Below are positions 9,965-21,319 of a stretch of 64,000 nucleotides of DNA, piece by piece. The stretch is taken from contig NC_059419.1 of assembly GCF_905220565.1 (NCBI RefSeq), forward strand, positions 8,919,326 through 8,983,325. Direction: 5' to 3'. Below the pieces are notes generated by a model. The model saw only the letters and a list, made by a program, of their open reading frames with translations. It made no database searches and was not told where the DNA came from. The translations under genes and the position numbers were made by a program. Within the stretch, counting starts at the first letter, position 1. Every line of letters starts with the position of its first letter. Source of the DNA: Melitaea cinxia (lineage: Eukaryota > Arthropoda > Insecta > Lepidoptera > Nymphalidae).

Positions 9965-10655
9965 AAATGTTTTCTTGAAAATATAATTTTTTTAGTTAAC
10001 TGTGAAAATTATTAACTATATTCATAAAAAAAAAAAAATCTCCTTTCAGATGCAATAAAATAACCTCAAAACGAATCTACTTACGTACTTCCGAATCTGT
10101 GTGAAAATCTCAACTACAGGTATTTTAAAAAGATTATAAAATCATAGTTTTTCATAAGTAATGAATCCATAGCTTTAACTTAATATCAAATTTATCTTAA
10201 GTTTATTTGTAGTTATAATTATTAGCTTAATTATTAGAAAGTCTGTTAGTTTGTAATTGTGTAGTCTATACACCTGAGGTAAATCACATCTTCCGATAAA
10301 TGCCGTCCAAAATTTTTAGCCCTAAACAGATTTTATCGAAACAAGAAAAGCAAAATTGCATTGAAATGTTGTAGAATACAAGTTTTGCTCAAGCCCCTTG
10401 TAAAGAAATGTACTTCTAAGTATAAATGAGTAAGTATAGTAAGGTAAATGAGGTCTCCAATCTGTAGAGAGTTGATTATTCATGTTGTAAATATTTCTAT
10501 TATAATGACTGTTTGTTAATAATTTTACAGTTAAATGTTAGTTTTTAAGGTTTTTTGGATTAAAATATAATTAAGAGTATGTTCATTGTTACTATTGTTA
10601 AATATATTTTGGGAGTGCGTTTTACATGTTAACTCAGATTTACGTGATTAATAAA
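9667..10655 (+). other. Probable Magi 3' UTR region
   Basis: After the stop and the tandem repeat the DNA turns AT-rich with no coding signal. Possible poly(A) signals (AATAAA) lie at 10054-10059 and 10650-10655. The true end cannot be chosen from sequence alone, and a 3' UTR intron starting at the donor near 9674 is possible. Confidence 0.35.
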
Positions 10656-12108
10656 ACTGAAATGGAATACTGGAATGGTCAACTGATGAAGTAGTTTTTT
10701 ATCTCTATAAAGAATAGAGTTACGTTTTATGTATAATTATATTCAAATGATATAAAAGATTGTATTTAATCTTATATTGCATTGAAATGGAAAATTGAAT
10801 CGGTAATTGTTACGATTATTTTTATATATTAGCAATATATTCTAGACTGGTAGATAAAATAATATCATAACTAACAAAATTATACTTAAAGTAATTCTTT
10901 ACTAACATATTTGTAATTGTAATTGACATAATATACCTTTGTATGTGAAAGGATCAAATTCTCAAAGCTACTATAATTTCATAAGTAATTTAATTTAGAA
11001 AAAAATATTCCTCAAGATCTCAATTATTATTCTAACTAAGCTTCGCTCACATTCGTCTGTATAGTGAACATGATTTTAGACCAACATTTTAATTTTTTTA
11101 ATCAATAATGGAACATCTAGTTTCGTCAAAATTCCGTATAAAATGCATAGCAAAGCAACAAGTTTCCTAAAATGTGTCTATTGATGAAAATTCTTGTAAT
11201 GTCGACGAAGCTGCTGCAGCTTAGGGCGGGTTGCTTGTACACGTCGATTAAAGTTATAACCGATCTCAATTTTAACCTTACTATGACCGTAACTAAGATT
11301 AAATCAAAAGTAAAATGCAGCATGCCGTTGCAGAAAGCATATTTTAACATCTAATAATTTAGAATTTTTTAATAGTTAAAAAGGCTCCTAGTCCAAATAT
11401 ATTCTCTTCCCCGTTTTTCGTGTCAGTTTTACGTGGGGTTTATTTTTGAACTAGTAACATTGTATTATTTCGTCAAACACTTTAATCTACTGCGTATCGG
11501 GCAACCTTTAATAAGCTTAGTGCCCAAAACTCCAGCTTACATAATATTAGTAGCATTTGACAATTTGTCCATAGTCTTGTATTTTTCGCTAGGTGAAGTG
11601 GTACCACCGAATGAGGATTAATTTAGATAATTTAATCGTTTATTTTAATGTGAAATACTAAGTGCCTTGGAACATGTCTTGCCTTAATCCAGTTGTAAAA
11701 TTAATGCAGCTTATTATATAACGCCCAAAGATTTTTCGACGTAGTAATCTCTTAGATAAATGTACTTATAACAATTTTTATGTGTTACTTTACACAAGTG
11801 TCGAATAGAATATGTAATAATTTTAAACGAAATTAGGATTGGGCGTTAAAAACACATATTTACTAAGTAAATACATATATTTTGATAATATTAACAAAAT
11901 TGTTTCATTTAGATCTTTGACATCTAAAATGTCTCCATTGTGTAAGTATAACAACAAAAATTTGGAAAATATAATTTAAAAAAATGTGTGTCAGCTCCGA
12001 CGCACGACTGGAGTTTACTCCTTCAGACTGTCTAAATAGACACAAAAAAGGCTTACTAGTCTACGAAAAAGTTTAATACCATATCAAATGGTAAAGAAAA
12101 GAATCAAA
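10656..12108. other. Intergenic DNA, nothing recognised
   Basis: AT-rich sequence with only short chance ORFs, including overlapping ones on both strands near 11126-11354 and one at 11433-11621. None has recognisable domains or splice context. Confidence 0.5.
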
Positions 12109-12374
12109 TAACGCCATCTATCTAAACCATATTGGGTTCAAAGACGTTATTGATATTGTGCCGGCTAAAAAAGTTAAAAATTAGTTTTTTTCGCATATAT
12201 CTCGCGATCTATTTCTCGGCAGTCAACAGAGGTCATTATAAAAATTGTCGTATAATTATCTACCAAAAATGCTTATTGCTTTTTTCTGTAGAATTAACAG
12301 TTTTTGGAGTAGAGCGCTTAGAAAGTGACTACATTATGACGATGAACCCTATTGGATTCCGATAGATGGCGTTA
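12109..12374. mobile_element. Short TIR element (MITE-like)
   Basis: TAACGCCATCTATC at 12109-12122 is mirrored by GATAGATGGCGTTA at 12361-12374. Just inside, ATTGGGTTCA is mirrored by TGAACCCTAT. The interior has no meaningful ORF. Confidence 0.7.
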
Positions 12375-12794
12375 AGAAAATCGTAACTCTAATGTCAATG
12401 AAACACGCGTTAGAAGCTAACTGTTTTATTACTGCCATATTACTTTGTTGCCATACCCTACAGTAACGAGGTTGTTCGTTCAGTAGATTTTACTCATATT
12501 TTTTTTCATACTAGGGGCCTTACATGAAAATCGATCCTTAAGGATAGACTCCAAAAAAAAAAATTCTTACACACCAAACAACAAAATACACTAAAGATAA
12601 CCGTATCTTCGGGCATAGAGACCGTTAAATACATTTTTAATTCGCGTTAAAAATAGTGACAACGCTGTAGTAGATTAGAACACCTGCCTGAAGGGATTTT
12701 GAAAAAGATGTTCTAATTTACTGCGATTTCATTGGTCATGGATTGTGTTTAAGCTAATTAATAGCGATGAGTCACGATTTTCTTAACGCGAATA

Positions 12795-13055
12795 CCATAA
12801 TCTCTTCCTGTCTGTAAGTGAGGTAGGGCACAGTAAGCTCAAAAAATGGAGCAGCCCGACTGGGGTAGTACCTCGATCTTACAGAAGATCACAGCTAAGT
12901 AATACTGTTTTCAAACAGTGTTGTGTTCCTGTTGATGAGTAAGGTGAGCTCCTGGGCAGAATTGGTGGAAGGGTCAGCAACGCGCTTGCGATGCTTCTTT
13001 CTGGTATTGCAGACGTCAACAAGCTTGCCATCAGGTAAGCCCAAAGAGCAACACG
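12795..13055 (-). repeat. Interspersed repeat A, diverged
   Basis: It reads as the reverse of the other copies: GAGGTAGGGCACAG, GAGCAGCCCGACTGGGGTAG, TGTTGTGTTCCTGTTGATGA, then TGCCATCAGGTAAGCC. Confidence 0.8.
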
Positions 13056-13196
13056 GAGGGGAGTAGCCATGTACAGGCGTTCCCCTCTGTCAAGGTATAA
13101 GGCCAAATGGCCATATGTAAACAATAAAACTAGTTGCAGCCGCACTGATCACTAGACTAAATCTAGTTGCGCGATTGAATCAACGTCCTTCAAAAA

Positions 13197-13830
13197 ATGC
13201 CAAATTGTTCTGTTTTTTGCTGCAAAAAAAGATTTGCCACGTCAAATTTACTAAAACATGGCGTTACCTTTCATACGTAAGTATTTTTTAATCACATTAT
13301 TACTTGTATACATCTTTTAAACCTTTTTTAAACTTAAAAATTACAAATATTATCGTTCGTGTTGACTCGATTTGTTTACCAACACAGGCCGCTCGCCCGC
13401 ATACAATATGCGGATCGGTCGAGCGACTGATCGGAGTCTATTTCCGAGAAGTCACTGTCGCCGAGCGATAGTGTTGTTACCGGTTTGTTTGTAGATGGTT
13501 ATCGATAAAAACGGCAAAGGCAAAAGAGGAGACAGACATTTTTGAGATTTTGATTTATTTAAAATATTATATTGCTAGCTTTTTTTAATAAACATAGTTA
13601 TATATTAAAATTGCATTAAATTAAATATAATACACGTATTATGAGTATTAATACATTTTACTAGAATTACTTAATGTGAATTTCCACCATAATGTTTTAT
13701 ATAAAAATTTGGCAGGTTTTCTAAAAATACAAATTTAAGGGATACATGGAAAAAATGGTAATAACAGATTAACCTGGACGCCCACAAAAAATAGTGTAAT
13801 TTGTTCAGATCATATCAATACCATTATGGA
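13197..13830 (+). pseudogene. THAP zinc-finger gene, two exons, frameshifted
   Basis: Exon 1 (ATG 13197 to 13276, donor GTAAGT) reads MPNCSVFCCKKRFATSNLLK then HGVTFHT. Exon 2 (13716-13830, acceptor TTGGCAG) continues in phase with FSKNTNLRDTWKKW, then meets stops. One frame over, NNRLTWTPTKNSVICSDHIN completes the domain. The C2CH zinc ligands (Cys4, Cys8 or 9, then Cys and His of ICSDH), the Phe-(Pro/Ser) box and the tryptophans match the THAP DNA-binding domain. A shift of one base at about 13758 breaks the frame. THAP domains occur in chromatin factors and in P-element-type transposases. No transposase remains are seen nearby, so either origin is open. The error could also be in the assembly. 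Confidence 0.7.
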
Positions 13831-13925
13831 GTATGTTACATTTTTGTATATATATAAATTTTATTATCTTTTATTTTATTTATTTTTTCTTTGGTGTTTT
13901 TTTATATTTATTTTTTTTCTTCTTA

Positions 13926-14103
13926 ATGAATACTTCTTGCACTGTTTGCCTCGCTATATGAAACACTTACTCATGACCATGGGTTGACTGGAAGAAATCT
14001 CTTTCAGAGATAAGTCCACCTTTGCCATAAACCTTTCTATTATTTTATGTTTTATATATATTTTTTGAGTGCAATAAAGTATGTATATAATAAATAATAA
14101 ATA
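13926..14103 (+). repeat. LINE 3' tail F
   Basis: It shares TCTTGCACTGT, CTCATGACCATGGGTTGACT, GAGATAAGTCCACCTTTGCC and a GTGCAATAAAGTATGTATAT end with the 3' end of the LINE at 19820-20660. Confidence 0.8.
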
Positions 14104-14350
14104 AATATTTACACAATACACACACGGTCGTCTGTTCCTAAAGTAAGCAACTTAATGCTTGTGTTATAGGTTACAGCCGACTGGTATATAGCTACATATT
14201 TTTTTTTTTCGATAAACATACTTATAAATAATACATATATAAATATATAAATAAATATTTATATTACACCCAGACTCGGGGTGGGAATCGAACCCACAAC
14301 CCTCGGAGCAGAAAGCAGGGTCACTACAAACTGCGCCAACGGGCTAGTCA
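14104..14350 (-). mobile_element. tRNA-derived SINE
   Basis: The minus-strand head at 14350-14270 reads CCGTTGGCGCAGTTTGTAGT and TGTGGGTTCGATTCCCACC (boxes A and B), followed by an AT-rich body and the opposite of CACGGTCGTCTGTTCC near 14125. It is full in structure, with a tail of ATAAATA repeats. Confidence 0.8.
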
Positions 14351-14480
14351 TGATATGTCATATGTCATATAAATAAATAAATACCACTAACTTTCAAGTG
14401 TTGGCGAACAATAGAAGGATTAGTCGAGGGCACCAAACCAACACTAACGCCACACTGTTTTTTTTTGTCTCATGTACAAG

Positions 14481-14689
14481 GTAATCAAGATATGGTTCAC
14501 CTTAGTTATAGTAGTGAAATGAAGCTTAGATTTATCAACTTTGAAAATGAACAATTTCCATCCTTTCAGAGTCATCAACAAATCATTCAATCTAGCAGAT
14601 GGCAACTATCATCTTATGATGCCATTAGTGTTACACTCCCTACTCCCGATTCGTTGACATCACCGTGTACATCATCAACTCCTCAAAAT
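14481..14689 (+). CDS. Possible exon near the THAP remnant, unknown product
   Basis: A 70-codon open stretch runs between an acceptor (..TGTACAAG) and a donor (GTATGT). It reads DMVHLSYSSEMKLRFINFEN and ends rich in Ser, Thr and Pro. That composition suits a linker after a THAP domain. The phase does not agree with THAP exon 2, and an upstream T-run gives only weak acceptor support. No domain is recognised. Confidence 0.25.
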
Positions 14690-14802
14690 GTATGTTAACT
14701 TTAAATCGTTTATTGTTGACTGGCATTGTTTGGCACAACAGCGTTGCACCAAACGTATTGTGACATAATTATAATAGTTAGACATAGGCTGTCGTGACAC
14801 TT

Positions 14803-15078
14803 TTTAACTGACTTCCAAAAAGGGGAGGTTCTCAATCTGACTGTATTTTTTTATGTATGTTACTTCAGAACTTTTGACTGGGTGAACCGATTTTGATGAT
14901 TTTTAATTTAACAGAAAGCTGATGTTTATCATGTGGTCGCGTTTAAATTTCATCGAGATCTGATAACAACATTTTGAGTAACCTTTGATAACGCGTATAT
15001 ATTATGTATATTGTATTACTTGTCGATGTAATTGAAGTCAGTTTTGTTTTCGTTTGCGAGCAAATACAATTATTGTAG
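14803..15078 (+). mobile_element. Non-autonomous element C, short form
   Basis: It starts TAACTGACTTCCAAAAAGGG and ends GAAGTCAGTT then TTTGCGAGCAAATACAATTA. It lacks the middle block seen in the 2691 and 36970 copies. Confidence 0.8.
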
Positions 15079-15224
15079 AAAATTATTTGTTGTACAAAGT
15101 CTTACTACATTATGTATTTCTATTATCATTAGTTTTTGCAGCGTACGCAATGTAAGGAATTTTTTAGGTTATTTTTTTATCCCTTGGGTTACATTATTGG
15201 TGTTTTAGTAAGGATCCCTAATAT

Positions 15225-16183
15225 GTTTGAAAATATAGTATAACCTATGTCGCTCAAGGATAGTGTAGCTTCTCAACGGTGAAATAATTTTTTGAATCGG
15301 TCCAGTAGTTTTGGAGCCTATTCAATGCTAACAAACAAACAATCAAATCTTTACTCTTTATAATCGTTTATTTTACATGAAAATGTTTGATTTGTAGTAT
15401 ATAATAAATTAAGTCTATTTTTATAATAACATCTTACCTTTGTATCATTTTAAAAACCTTATTTCCCTAACCGAGTACTTGAATTTATCGATAATGGATA
15501 TCGACAGTTGTTACAACCACGGCTGTAGGCAACTTGTCAGTGTAGTTGCGGCGTGTCATTATACTATAATGACACAGAATGTATCTATGTGTGTGTGAAA
15601 AATGTAAGTGTGATTTTAATTTAGTATGTGTGAGTTTCGTAGTGACAGACGATTATTTTTGTGTGGGAATTAGATAAAGTGTGCATGTGTGTAATTTCCC
15701 CCCGCAAAAAATGACAGAAAGTTTTGTATCGGTAGCAGACGCAAAGGCTACTCCCCTCCGTGTTGCTCTATGGGTAAGCCGTACAATTGTTTGCCGACTT
15801 AGTTGGGTAAATAAAAAAAGTAGAATTTACATTTCTTAACAAAACGTTTGTAATACTAGCAAGTGATTCCATATTACCAGAAGCTCTAACGACTTCTACA
15901 ATCCACTCAGTGTAAGAATCGATTCTTGTAAAAACGTTAGAATACTAGTCACTTCCGGACTCCTTGAATACGAAGGAAATGACCAATAAAGCGTTGCATG
16001 CTCATGGTAGATCCGGTATGTATGCGCATGGTCTGAAGAATCACACCACTGCGAAAAAAATTTTTTTGACTAAACCCTAATACGGTATTTAACGGACTAG
16101 TGGTATAATTTAATTGTTTTTGATGGAATAGTTTCAAACATTGATCCTTCAAGGTGGAATATGTGATGGAAATAATAATAATT
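15225..16183. other. Repeat fragment and unassigned DNA
   Basis: 15225-15370 resembles repeat D (CCTATGTCGCTCAAGGATAG, GGTCCAGTAGTTTTGGAGCC). A piece of repeat A (GGTAAGCCGTACAATTGTTT) is near 15772. The rest holds no recognised gene. Confidence 0.5.
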
Positions 16184-16351
16184 ATTATAATGAAACAACT
16201 TTTTAAAACACAAGAGGACAGTGATCATGGTTACTGTAAAGTATCCGAAACCTTGGTCATCTAAAAAACTTAATAAACTGCGATAAAATCCGAAAAAGTT
16301 GTTTTATTATAATGAGTGAAATTCGCGTAAACATTAGAAAATAATATAATT
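16184..16351 (-). mobile_element. Foldback/TIR element E
   Basis: It starts TTATAATGAAACAACTTTTT and ends with the mirror AAAAAGTTGTTTTATTATAA followed by GTGAAATTCGCGTAAACATT. The core has AAAGTATCCGAAACCTTGGT. Confidence 0.8.
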
Positions 16352-16452
16352 TAATTTAAATATAATTTAATTATAAAATATTAAATATAATTTAATTTAA
16401 ATTATTAATTATAATATTAAATATAATTTAAATATAAATATAATTTAATTGT
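16352..16452. repeat. AT-rich low-complexity tract
   Basis: Repeated TATAATTTAA and AATATTAAAT words without coding content. Confidence 0.8.
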
Positions 16453-16790
16453 ACTGTGTGGCTACGGTACTAAAGAATATAGCCATCCCCTCTTTTCCCG
16501 TGGGTGTCGTAAGAGGCGACTAAGGGATAACACAGTTCCGCTACCACCTTGGAACTTAAAAAGCCGACCGGTGGCGGGATAACCATCCAACTGCTGGCTT
16601 TGAAATACACAGGCCGAAGACGGGCAGCAGCGTCTTCGGTGCGACAGAGCCAGCCCTGCGGTCACCAACCCGCCTGCCCAGCGTGGTGACTATGGGCAAA
16701 ACACATGAGTTCACGTTATTTTTGACGTAAACTCGTGGAGGCCTATGTCCAGCAGTGGACTGTATAGGCTGTAATGATGATGATGATAAT
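16453..16790 (-). repeat. Interspersed repeat B, near full length
   Basis: Minus-strand copy: GTGTGGCTACGGTACTAAAG, CCCGTGGGTGTCGTAAGAGG, GACTATGGGCAAAACACATG and a TGATGATGATGAT tail. Six loci in the window carry this family of about 335 bp. Confidence 0.85.
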
Positions 16791-16804
16791 TTAATTAAAA
16801 TTAA

Positions 16805-17233
16805 ATCGGTAAATGTTTTTGGAAGCGCTTAGCTCGAGAACGACTTGACCAATTTCAGTTCGCGGGGCACATAAGACTTGGAGAAAGTTTAAGACCTCCT
16901 TATCAATACCTATAATAAAAGTGTAGCAGATCGCTGTCTGTACATCGAAAATATATGAGAAAAGTATTATTAGGACCTTTATTAACGCAAATAGCACCCA
17001 AAACAATGATTGTTAGAATTTTTGTCCGATTGTCTGTGCGTTTGTGCACGCTGATCTCAGAAACGAATTATCCAATTAAGGTGTGGTTTTCACTAATATA
17101 TTGTGGTAGGATTTACTTAACATTTAGTGTTTGTTTCATATCAATCAAATAAAAAAAGTTATGCCAATATAAAAAAATCACGTTGAACATGTAAATACTC
17201 AAAACGCGGACAAAGTCGCAGGCACAGCTAGTA
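16805..17233 (-). repeat. Interspersed repeat D-type, minus strand
   Basis: It ends GACAAAGTCGCAGGCACAGC then TAGTA, the reverse of the family start CTAGCTGTGCCTGCGACTTT. Its other end has AGCTCGAGAACGACTTGACC. Confidence 0.6.
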
Positions 17234-17724
17234 CATAAAATTTTTCAATGATTTCATTCGAAACGTGCGTTAATTTGAATTATGACATAAAGGTGATATA
17301 AACGTCACTCAAATATTGATCGATGACTTATCAATAAGTGTTATCGTACGTAATCGACGAATTAATTAGTTATATATTTTGTTTTGTTAATAACGTAATC
17401 TTTGTCGGCGTTGAGAGAAGATAACGCTTACGTTTCCTATTTGCTTTTTACGTATTTTTTAACATTTGATTGAGTGGTGTTATTGTTTACTATTCTAAAT
17501 CATTACATAGTATAAAACAAAGTCGCTTCCCGCTGTCTGTTTCTTAGATCGATTTATATAGATTTATATGATATTAGATAGTGATTAGATTTAAAACTAC
17601 ACAACGGGTTTTGATGCGGTTTTCTTTAGTAAATAGAGTGATTCCAGAGGAAAGTTTATATGTATAATACAAGCATAATATAGTAGAGGAACATTGATAG
17701 TTTTTGCAATAGTTTTTGTCTTGT

Positions 17725-17842
17725 TTTTATAGTGGTCATCGTCATCATCATCACCATCACTTCAGCCTATCGCAGTCCACTGCTGAACATAGGCCTCCAC
17801 AAGTTTGCACCAAAAATGGCGTGAACTCATGTATTAATTTGA
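17725..17842 (+). repeat. Interspersed repeat B, 5' fragment
   Basis: It has CATCATCATC, then TTCAGCCTATCGCAGTCCAC and CATAGGCCTCCACAAGTTTG, stopping at GTGAACTCATGT. Confidence 0.8.
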
Positions 17843-19200
17843 TCGTGGTCGCTAGTTATTAAATAAAATGGTAAAAAATATGTTTTATTATGGTATTTTA
17901 TATATTTTACAACGATCTAAAATACAGTCTACATGATTTGATCATACCAATCAATTATATGTAAGAATTATTTAATTTATCACATAAAAGCCATTTCACA
18001 ATTTTACGCTCTGCAAGTTTAGGTAAATTTGGTCGCATCGCGCGAGTCGTACGAGCCGCGCGATCTTTGTGCTAGTACGTATAGTGTGACAACCAAAAGA
18101 CCATCGTGATCATTTCCTGATGTATAATAAAAATTATAACTATGGTATAAAATGTTTTTTACATAATTAATTTGTTAAAAATTTCAAGTATGTTATATAA
18201 CAACAGTCAATAAATTTAAAATAAAATTAAAAAAATCAATTTTATGAAACAATTTTTTTAAATTGATTTAGTTTTTTCAGTTTACGAATGAATCTAATAT
18301 TTACGATATGAATAAAAAAGCATTTAATGACATCGACACCGACAAACATATTAATTAACAAATAACAAGACAAACAGATTGAAATGCCTCTTTGTATTGA
18401 TAGTGTGAGAAAAGAAAATTAAATTATACATTTGTTTACAGAAATTATCATTATATTATTTTACAGTCATTTTCGTAATATGTTTATTTTATTTATATTT
18501 TATTATGAAAGTATCAAATGCGTTTTATCCGCTATAACAACAGGCGCTTGGCGCGTGTGAGCGAAAGAGACGGCTGCGCAGAATTTGGCGTGGACCTTAC
18601 CTCTAAGAGCGCTAGCGCTCGACTGATTTACCGGGCTTGATGCGTGGCAATATATACTATCTTTTTATTATTTAATATAAAATGTATTAAAAATAATTAC
18701 ATCTTTTAATTATTTTTTTTTTGTATTCCTTAATGATGTAAGTTTACTTTGATGAAGATAGTTCGTTAAAATTTCTTAGTTTTCTAAGAGAAATATCGCT
18801 TTTAAAATTGTACTTATTTGGAAAATATTCGTAACTTTAAATTTTTTTTATCGTTTAATAGAGATACAAATGGAATAAAAATCTATGATAGTGGACAACA
18901 AGATTATATTCCACATATTATGATATTTTTTAAAAATGGTTTCAACGTAGAGGTTATTGAAAAGTAGGACTTCAAAGTATACATTGCGACCGTTTACCCA
19001 GGGAGGAGGCTGATGAAAAGGTTAATAATTTTATACACATAATATAAATCAAAATTCTGATCTGACTATGGACTACAACAAAGGTTGCTCTATTATATTT
19101 CAAGAATATAAATTACATTATTGCATCCAACACTGAGATTAACGACGTCAAAATATTACAATTTCGCGGATTGTTACCGATTTTTGTGAAATGGCTCTTA
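17843..19200. other. Intergenic DNA, nothing recognised
   Basis: AT-rich, with two short CpG-rich patches (about 18030-18080 and 18540-18650: GGCGCTTGGCGCGTGTGAGC). No supported exon. Confidence 0.5.
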
Positions 19201-19209
19201 ATGCAGTAA

Positions 19210-19560
19210 GCCGTGGTTAGTAGGAACATGGTATGAGTGCAAATCGTGCGCGGTAGCATTTTGCGGAAGCCCCGCTATGATCCGCTGGATTTTAGTGGGT
19301 ATTCTGACTCATTCTCTCCGGACCGGGAGCCCCACACTCCGGCCGGCCTCGGAGTGCGTAAAAGCATTTCCCAGCGATTAAAAAAATGGTTTGAGGAAAT
19401 GATAGAGCCAACACATCTCAGGATATACCATACCTAGATGATAGGTCTAGTGGTACTTATAGGGCGACTATTAACGGAAAATCCTGGATGGTGGTAGGTA
19501 TACCACCTACGGTGCGGCATTTCCTCAAGTTTCCCATATGGCCTAAAATATAATAAAACT
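19210..19560 (+). pseudogene. Retroelement-like fragment J
   Basis: A 60-codon open stretch ends at 19437 and reads ILRKPRYDPLDFSGYSDSFS then HTPAGLGVRKSISQRLKKWF. A second locus at about 23895-23980 has a related ending (GLVRKCISPSIKK). Both look like pieces of the same retroelement family, but I cannot name it. No full domain is present. Confidence 0.45.
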
Positions 19561-19819
19561 TCCTAATTGAAAAAAAAAATCCTTTTCAAAATTATAGGTA
19601 CTCTATATTGATATCAGCACTTAATCAGAAAATAAATAAGAATTATTGAGTATTATTATAGTCTGGCTAACGAAAGTAGATACTCGATTTTTTTGCATAC
19701 TTTTTAAATGACAACACTGTAGGGTCTGTAGGGTTCCCACCATCGGGTATATTACCTCTTTAATCGGGGAACATCTAGGCGTAACCTACTAAGATTTAAT
19801 TATTTAAATATAAATAATA

Positions 19820-20660
19820 TATGCTCGCGCAATCCCTTCTACTACCTATCCTTGACTAAGCCGATGTATGCTATCTGGATGTGACAGAGGAGCTGCTTAG
19901 AAAATTGAAGCGACTTCAGAATCTCGCAGTACGTTCCATTTTTGGCCTACGAAAGTTTGATCGTATCTCTCATTTCCGTGCTCAGATGAAATGGCTCCTT
20001 ATTCGCCTTCGCCGTGATATGCATATCCTATCTACTCTCTTTAACATCATACGTGACCCAAACTCTCCTTCTTATCTTCGATTCCGTTTTCACTTCCTAC
20101 ACTCTCCTAATCGTTCCAGGCAACCTGGCATTACACCAAAGCTGGATGTACCAAAGTGCAATACCAAATTCAAACTGAATTCATTTGCGGTACGCGTCTC
20201 TTTACTGTGGAACAAACTCCCAGAAAGCATTCAAAAGAGTTCTTTTTTTGTTTCCTTCAAACGTAAATTAAAGGATCACTTTATTTCTCAACTCAATTTA
20301 CAATCATCTACTTAATGAATATGTAAGTATATAATTACCTATAATATTATATCATGTATTTGTATTTATGTGTGTACGTATGTATGTATGTTGTGTGTGT
20401 GTATATGTATATGTATGATATCTATATGAATCTATGTAAGTGTATGTATTTATATCTCTAAGTATGTAATATATTACAGTTCTTTAGCTATTACGTTATT
20501 ATTTCTTGCACTGTGTCCCCCGCTATATGACACTCTCTCTCATGACCATTGGTTGACTGGAAGAGATCTCTTCTAGAGATAAGTCCACCTTTGCCATCAA
20601 CTTTATGTATAATTTTTCTGTACATTATTTTTAGTGCAATAAAGTATATATAATATAATA
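19820..20660 (+). pseudogene. LINE reverse-transcriptase C-terminus with 3' UTR (CR1/Jockey-like)
   Basis: The ORF 19881-20315 (open from about 19825) reads LKRLQNLAVRSIFGLRKFDR, then LRRDMHILSTLFNI, SYLRFRFHFL and NSFAVRVSLLWNKLPESIQK. This is the region after the RT domain in CR1/Jockey-like polyproteins, ending in TAA. The catalytic RT is missing, so this is a 5'-truncated copy. The 3' tail (CATGACCATTGGTTGACTGG..GTGCAATAAAGTATATATAA) is shared with 13926-14103. Confidence 0.8.
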
Positions 20661-21317
20661 TTAAAACCAATGCAAAACCTTAATTAATCCAATAACTACG
20701 TCTGAAAACACAATTAGAATTTAGAACAATATAAATACTCGGCAACATAAATCTTTTTATAAACCTTGATAAATTTCGGCGATTTTAAAAGAGATTGGGA
20801 AGAATCAGAATCAGAGTATGGTAATACTTTAAAGAAAACAAATAAACAAGATGGCGCGCCTTTGAAGTTGCCAGAATGTGTTTTTTTTAAATATGCCGCT
20901 TTTTTTCAGTATCTACTTTCATTAGCCAGACTATAGTACTGGAGACTTTCATTGATATTTATACGATATCCAATTCATAAAAGATTATCTGCTATGTAGT
21001 TAATAAGTATATTTATCAGTTAGTAGATATATGATTTTTTATTTGTAGTAGATTTTAAGATCCACGAATGCTTAAAAAATCTGGTCTTTTGTGAATATTT
21101 GTAATGTTAGTTTTGATAATCAATTGGATTACTCGCTGTGCAAAAAAAAATATTTGATGTAAAATAGATTTAATTGATGGACATATAGTGCTTGTAATAA
21201 GTTTTCTGATTTGCAATTAAAAATATACATAAAAGTTTGAAGATTTTTGGGGAATCCATTATTATGATATCAAATTTGAAAATCTTCGCTTAAGAAAATA
21301 AATAACATTGAAGTAAC
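20661..21317. other. Intergenic DNA, nothing recognised
   Basis: AT-rich DNA between the LINE tail and the mariner insertion. No supported exon. Confidence 0.5.
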
Positions 21318-21319
21318 TA

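Noticed and set aside
14481..14689. Third exon of the THAP gene
   Set aside because: Splice phase does not agree with exon 2 in either frame; kept only as a weak separate candidate.
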